Assembly (NCBI RefSeq): GCF_001984155.1
Contig: NZ_MTQO01000048.1
Span: 1-64,000 of the forward strand
Origin: Actinosynnema sp. ALI-1.44
GTDB taxonomy: Bacteria > Actinomycetota > Actinomycetes > Mycobacteriales > Pseudonocardiaceae
Reading direction: 5' to 3'
DNA: 64,000 nt
Shown: positions 60,348 through 64,000 of the stretch, in pieces
How positions within the stretch are numbered: position 1 is the first letter of the stretch
Layout: every line of letters starts with the position of its first letter
The notes under the pieces: generated by a model
Told to the model about the DNA's origin: nothing
Databases searched by the model: none
What the model saw: the letters and a program-made list of their open reading frames with translations, nothing else
Position numbers and translations under genes: made by a program

Positions 60348-61513
60348 ACCCGAAATCCCCCGTCCGCACGGCGGCCTGCCGTGCACTCGCCGCCGATCAT
60401 GCCGACCCGCTCCTTGATCCCGGCGATACCGGTACCACCGCCATGGGCAGCCGCCGCGCCCGACGGTCCATTGTCGACAGACAGCTCGATGTCCTTGCCG
60501 GACGCCCCGATGCGCACCGTGATCGGCGCACCCGGGCTGTGCCGCATGGCGTTGCTCAACGACTCCTGCACGATCCGGTACGCCGCGAGCCCGACGACAG
60601 CGGGAACAGCGGGCAGCGGCTCGTCGATCTTCATCTCGACGGAAGCGCCCGAGTCGACAGCGGATCGCACGAGGTCGGTGATGTCGTCCGCGGTCGGCTG
60701 CGGGAAGTGCTCGGCTTCGGCTCCGTCCTCCCTGAGCACGCCGATCAGCCTGCGCGCTTCGGTCAACCCTTCCCTTGCGGCCGTGCCGAGGGCGGTCAGT
60801 TCCTCCTGGATCGCCGGTGTCACGCCGGAAATCCGGTACTGCGCGCTGTCGGTGCGCACCGCGATCATCGACAGGTGGTGGCCGATCACGTCGTGCAACT
60901 CCCGCGCGATCCTGGCCCGCTGCTCCAGGTTCGACCGCTTCTGCCGTTCCTCTTCCGTCTCCTGTCTCGCCTTGCGGGAGTCGCTCAGCGCGTACCCGGC
61001 GGTGATCGAGACCACCAACCCGACGAGCGGCCCGGTCATCGTGTCGAGTCCATAACCGCGGCTCGCCACCACGGCGGTGGCGATGGCCATGGTCACCGCC
61101 GCCACGACGGCGATCCCGCCCATGTGCTGGCCGCGGGCGCGCGCGATCGCCAAGCTGACCACGATGCCGGCCGGGAGCAGGTAAGCGTCGAGGGGCCACG
61201 AGTGCACCAGTCCGATCGACCGGTTGATCGGCGTGACGATGAGCGCCGCGAGGACAGTCGCGGCGGCGACAACCCGGACCGCGGTCAACGGCCGGTGGCG
61301 CACCGACACCACGGCGACGACCTCCACCAGCACCACGATGGACCCGGTCGTGAAGTCGCCTGCCTGGATCCACGCGAGCCACATGGGGTACGACCAGGCG
61401 CACAGGACCGCGACCAGCAGCGCCCAGCCGAACCACGCGGGCCCGCGCCACCAGCCCAGCGGCGGACCCATGTCCCGGTCCTGGCCGGTCAGCACGGCGG
61501 CGACGATCCTCAT
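60326..61513 (-). CDS. Sensor histidine kinase, NarL/DesK type
   Basis: The protein has 395 residues from ATG 61513; ATG 61534 is an alternative. Five to six membrane helices lie in the first 160 residues (GWALLVAVLCAWSYPMWLAW, TVLAALIVTPINRSIGLV, LLPAGIVVSLAIARARG among them). A coiled linker (ARQETEEERQKRSNLEQRAR) leads to HisKA_3 IARELHDVIGHHLSMIAVRT. The ATPase lobe reads YRIVQESLSNAMRHSPGAPI and GGGTGIAGIKERVGMIGGEC. It forms a two-component pair with the overlapping regulator. The input signal is unknown; the absence of a large outer loop suggests membrane or cell-wall sensing. Confidence 0.92.
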   Translation of the reverse strand: MRIVAAVLTGQDRDMGPPLGWWRGPAWFGWALLVAVLCAWSYPMWLAWIQAGDFTTGSIVVLVEVVAVVSVRHRPLTAVRVVAAATVLAALIVTPINRSIGLVHSWPLDAYLLPAGIVVSLAIARARGQHMGGIAVVAAVTMAIATAVVASRGYGLDTMTGPLVGLVVSITAGYALSDSRKARQETEEERQKRSNLEQRARIARELHDVIGHHLSMIAVRTDSAQYRISGVTPAIQEELTALGTAAREGLTEARRLIGVLREDGAEAEHFPQPTADDITDLVRSAVDSGASVEMKIDEPLPAVPAVVGLAAYRIVQESLSNAMRHSPGAPITVRIGASGKDIELSVDNGPSGAAAAHGGGTGIAGIKERVGMIGGECTAGRRADGGFRVWARLPG

Positions 61514-61580
61514 GACCCTGACGCTAGCCAACACGTCACCGACCCGGATATCAGGGAAATTCCCGTAGCTCCATGGAGGT

Positions 61581-62243
61581 ATGACAAGACACCGCCATGG
61601 CGGGACGCCTCACACCGTGTTCACCGGCACGCTCGGCACCATGAACGAGCGAATGACCCGGCTGATGACCGGATCCGCGTTGCTCTGGATGGTCGTCGGC
61701 ATCAGCGTGGCGATATACCTGGAAATCGTCTGTGCGGGCACCGTCCACCAGACCTTCAGCGAGTACGTTCACACAGGTCAAGGCGCCCGGCTCGCCGGTG
61801 TCGCGATGCTGGCCATCGGGTTCGCGTCGTTGGCCGCCGCGGGCGCGCTGTGGTCGGTGGGCGGCCCGCGGTCCGCGTACTGGCTGATCCTGGTGTGGGG
61901 CATCGGTCTGGCGGTGCTGGCCATCTTCCCGCAGGAACCGGCCGACCAGGCCCTGACCTGGCACGGCGCCATCCACCGGCACGCCGCGCTGGCAGGCCTG
62001 ATCACGTTGCCGCTGGCCGGTCTGCTGCTGTCCCGCCAATGGCCGCTGCTCAGGCCGTCCTGCATCGCGAGCTTCGTGGCGCTCGTGGTCTTCGTGTTGA
62101 CCTTCGTCGTGCCGGGGTGGCGTGGCTACAGCGGCCTGGTCGAACGGTTCGTGCTCGGTGTCGACATCGGCATCATCGCGGTGCTGATCAGAAGGCTGAT
62201 CGCTGTTCCGGCCGCAGTGTTTCGAACAGAGCAGCCATCCTGA
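61581..62243 (+). CDS. DUF998-type integral membrane protein
   Basis: The protein has 220 residues if ATG 61581 is used; ATG 61641 gives 200. GGAGGT directly abuts the first ATG, too close for a normal site, so the start is uncertain. About six helices are seen (LLWMVVGISVAIYLEIVCAG, LAGVAMLAIGFASLAAAGAL, YWLILVWGIGLAVLAIFPQE, then three more) with the FPQEPADQ loop typical of DUF998. Function unknown. The last 56 bases overlap the convergent amidase. Confidence 0.75.
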   Translation: MTRHRHGGTPHTVFTGTLGTMNERMTRLMTGSALLWMVVGISVAIYLEIVCAGTVHQTFSEYVHTGQGARLAGVAMLAIGFASLAAAGALWSVGGPRSAYWLILVWGIGLAVLAIFPQEPADQALTWHGAIHRHAALAGLITLPLAGLLLSRQWPLLRPSCIASFVALVVFVLTFVVPGWRGYSGLVERFVLGVDIGIIAVLIRRLIAVPAAVFRTEQPS

Positions 62244-63564
62244 GCACGCCGAGGTCGTCGAACCGGCGGCCGGTGATCTGCAGGCCGATCGGCTGATCTT
62301 CACCCGTGTACCCGCAGTTGACCGACACCGACGGCTGCCCGGACATGTTGAACGGGACGGTGAATCCGATGTGCTCGAACGGCTTGGCCGGGTCGTTGAC
62401 CGGCGAGGCCCACTCGGCGGGAAAGGCGGACACCGGCGTCGTCGGCGACAGGACGAAGTCGTACGGCTCGGTCGCCCGCAAGGCGGCCACGGTCATCTTG
62501 TCGATCTGCGAGAAGCCGCGATAAACGTCCACACCGGATGAATCACCGCCTGTCCGCGCCCACTGCGAGATGTACGGCAGCACACGCTCGAACCGGTCGG
62601 CGGGCAACGCCATCAGATCCGCCCACAGCCTGGTCCGCCAGAACAGGTCGAGCCCGTCGAGCATCTCCCTGGTGACGAAGGGGTCGATCGACTCGACAGT
62701 GACACCGACGCCCTCGAACAGCCTGGCCGCCTCGGTGACCGCCGTGGCGATGTCCGGTTCGACGTCCAGCCCGACGCCCGCTGTCAGGTGCAAGCCGACA
62801 CGCACGCCCTTCGGCTCGAAGTCGAGGGACTGCCAGTCGATGTCGTTCGGTGGCAAGCTCGTGAAGTCACGGGAGTCCGGCTGGGACACCACGCTCATCA
62901 GCAGCGCCGCGTCGGCGACTGTCCTGGTCATCGGCCCGACGACGCGGCCGATGTACGGCGGATCCACCGGCACACGGCCGAAACTCGGCTTCAACCCGAC
63001 CAGCCCGCAGAACGCGGCAGGCAACCGGATCGAGCCGCCGATGTCCGTCCCCAGGTGCAGCGGCCCGTACCCGGCCGCTCCGGCAGCGCCCGCTCCCGCG
63101 CTCGACCCGCCCGGTGTCCGTGCGGTGTCCCAGGGGTTGCGGGAGGCTTCGTGGAAGCTGGACAGGCCGGACGTGAGCATGCCGTAGTCCGGCATCGTGG
63201 TCTTGCCGAGCAGGATCGCACCGGCTTCCCGCACGCGCGCTGCCGCCGGAGCGTCCACGGGCGCGGGCACCAGTTCCGTCGCCGCGGTGCCCAACGGGAC
63301 CGGGGTTCCCTCGGTCGCGATGTTCTCCTTGATCGTGACCGGGACGCCGTCCAGCGTCCCTTGTGGACTTCCTGCCTGCCAGCGCTGCTCGGATTCCCGT
63401 GCCGCGGCGAGCACCGCCTCCGGGTCGTGCGTGTAGAACGCCTTCAGCGTGGGTTCGTTGGCCGCGATCCTGGCGAGGACCGATTCGGCGACCTCGACCG
63501 GTGACAACCCCGAGCGGTACTCGGCGAGCAGTTCGACCGCGGTCAGATCTGCCAGTTCAGTCAT
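62188..63564 (-). CDS. Amidase (amidase signature family)
   Basis: The protein has 458 residues. The Ser-cisSer-Lys triad is visible: Lys in LDGVPVTIKENIATEGTPVP, the cis-Ser in TPGGSSAGAGAAG and the nucleophilic Ser in HLGTDIGGSIRLPAAFCGLV. The order and length match aryl/aliphatic amidases and not GatA in context, as no gatB or gatC is near. It hydrolyses amides, possibly nitrogen-containing side chains. It is preceded on the same strand by an SDR oxidoreductase gene, 10 bases away, so the two may form a catabolic operon continuing beyond the window. Confidence 0.9.
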   Translation of the reverse strand: MTELADLTAVELLAEYRSGLSPVEVAESVLARIAANEPTLKAFYTHDPEAVLAAARESEQRWQAGSPQGTLDGVPVTIKENIATEGTPVPLGTAATELVPAPVDAPAAARVREAGAILLGKTTMPDYGMLTSGLSSFHEASRNPWDTARTPGGSSAGAGAAGAAGYGPLHLGTDIGGSIRLPAAFCGLVGLKPSFGRVPVDPPYIGRVVGPMTRTVADAALLMSVVSQPDSRDFTSLPPNDIDWQSLDFEPKGVRVGLHLTAGVGLDVEPDIATAVTEAARLFEGVGVTVESIDPFVTREMLDGLDLFWRTRLWADLMALPADRFERVLPYISQWARTGGDSSGVDVYRGFSQIDKMTVAALRATEPYDFVLSPTTPVSAFPAEWASPVNDPAKPFEHIGFTVPFNMSGQPSVSVNCGYTGEDQPIGLQITGRRFDDLGVLRMAALFETLRPEQRSAF

Positions 63565-63574
63565 GTCAGTCCTT

Positions 63575-64000
63575 TCACGCAGGCGGGTTGAAGCGGCCGT
63601 CGACAGCGGTCCAGCCGCCGTCGACCGCGATCACGGCACCGGTCACGAAACTGGCCGCGTCCGAAGCCAGGTACACCACGGCACCGGCCATCTCCGACGG
63701 CTGGGCCCAGCGGCCGAGCGCGCCCTTGTCGGCGTACGCCCGGTACCAGCCGGGGTCGGACTTGATCTGGGCGGTCAGCGGGGTTTCCACGACACCGGGC
63801 GCGATCGCGTTGACGCGGACACCGGACGGGCCGAACTCCGCGGCGGCGGTGCGCAACAGCTGCACCAGACCGGCTTTGGTGGCCGCGTAGACGCCTTGGC
63901 CCGGCTCGACCGTGGTCGCTCTGATCGACGAGAACCCGATGATGCTGCCCCGGCCGCGTTCGACCATGTGCGCCCCGAACGCCCGCACCACGTCGAAGGT
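63575..64000 (-). CDS. SDR-family oxidoreductase, C-terminal part (5' end outside the window)
   Basis: The frame is open to the window edge and gives about 141 residues. The catalytic region is SIIGFSSIRATTVEPGQGVY with the Ser, then YAATKAGLVQLLRTAAAEFG with the YxxxK pair. VRVNAIAPGVVETPLT and the C-terminal DAASFVTGAVIAVDGGWTAV are typical classical SDR. The NADPH-binding TGxxxGxG motif lies beyond the window. It precedes the amidase gene by 10 bases. Confidence 0.9.
   Translation of the reverse strand, partial: TFDVVRAFGAHMVERGRGSIIGFSSIRATTVEPGQGVYAATKAGLVQLLRTAAAEFGPSGVRVNAIAPGVVETPLTAQIKSDPGWYRAYADKGALGRWAQPSEMAGAVVYLASDAASFVTGAVIAVDGGWTAVDGRFNPPA

Noticed and set aside
62188-63564. 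GatA subunit of the amidotransferase
   Set aside because: No gatB or gatC is near and the gene is paired with an SDR oxidoreductase.

Overview
The window is high-GC actinomycete chromosome. GTG starts are common, several genes have a -10-like element only 6-7 bases before the start codon (leaderless-type promoters), genes overlap by ATGA/GTGA, and the content is typical of a secondary-metabolite-producing actinomycete: three large SARP/NB-ARC/TPR regulators, many one-component regulators, drug efflux pumps, an acyl-CoA carboxylase and F420-type oxidoreductases. A Pseudonocardiaceae-like host (Amycolatopsis/Kibdelosporangium/Lentzea type) is my inference and is not shown by any marker gene here. 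There are no rRNA genes, intact tRNA genes, CRISPR arrays or PKS/NRPS genes.

Layout. 1-6.7 kb is a decayed accessory zone. After the end of an aldo/keto reductase come fragments of an Lsr2-like protein, a serine recombinase, a DrrA-type ABC ATPase, a D-cysteine desulfhydrase, a flavin monooxygenase and an IS3 transposase. A small intact MarR-controlled operon (ABM-domain protein, MarR, TetX-like monooxygenase) follows. Next are the 3' half of a tRNA and a frameshifted, truncated phage-type integrase, which together look like the scar of a lost integrative element. 6.7-17.8 kb is ordinary chromosome: an OmpR-type two-component system, a GT-C glycosyltransferase, a TetR/MFS pair around a 28-bp palindrome, a YdcF-type protein, a secreted SGNH hydrolase, a Crp/Fnr regulator, and a stray homologue of ATP synthase subunit b beside an F420/FMN-type oxidoreductase.

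18-41.6 kb is dominated by transport, resistance-type enzymes and regulators. It holds an MFS pump preceded by a 10-codon leader ORF, an erythromycin-esterase-family enzyme divergent from a TioE-like double MerR regulator, a second MFS pump, two SARP/NB-ARC/TPR regulators, tandem imine-reductase-like genes, an EamA exporter with AraC, a type B carboxylesterase, HxlR with a quinone oxidoreductase, and an HTH-hydrolase pair behind a doubled inverted-repeat operator. It ends with a rifampicin monooxygenase gene (rox) that has a rifamycin-associated element upstream.

41.6-64 kb contains a secreted S15-like hydrolase, tex, a Thg1-like tRNA-His guanylyltransferase, an unusually short LacI, the third SARP/NB-ARC regulator, an orphan NarL-type kinase, an AtuA/carboxyltransferase/biotin-carboxylase operon behind a 26-bp palindrome, a complete NarL-type two-component pair, a DUF998-type membrane protein, an amidase, and an SDR cut by the window edge.

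I did not find a convincing new multigene system. The observations most worth following up are the rox/RAE unit, the isolated ATP synthase b-like gene, the Thg1-like gene, the leader ORF at 17978, the doubled operator at 38757, the in-frame insertion in the biotin carboxylase gene, and the tRNA/integrase scar. All family assignments are from reading the sequence; no database search was run.
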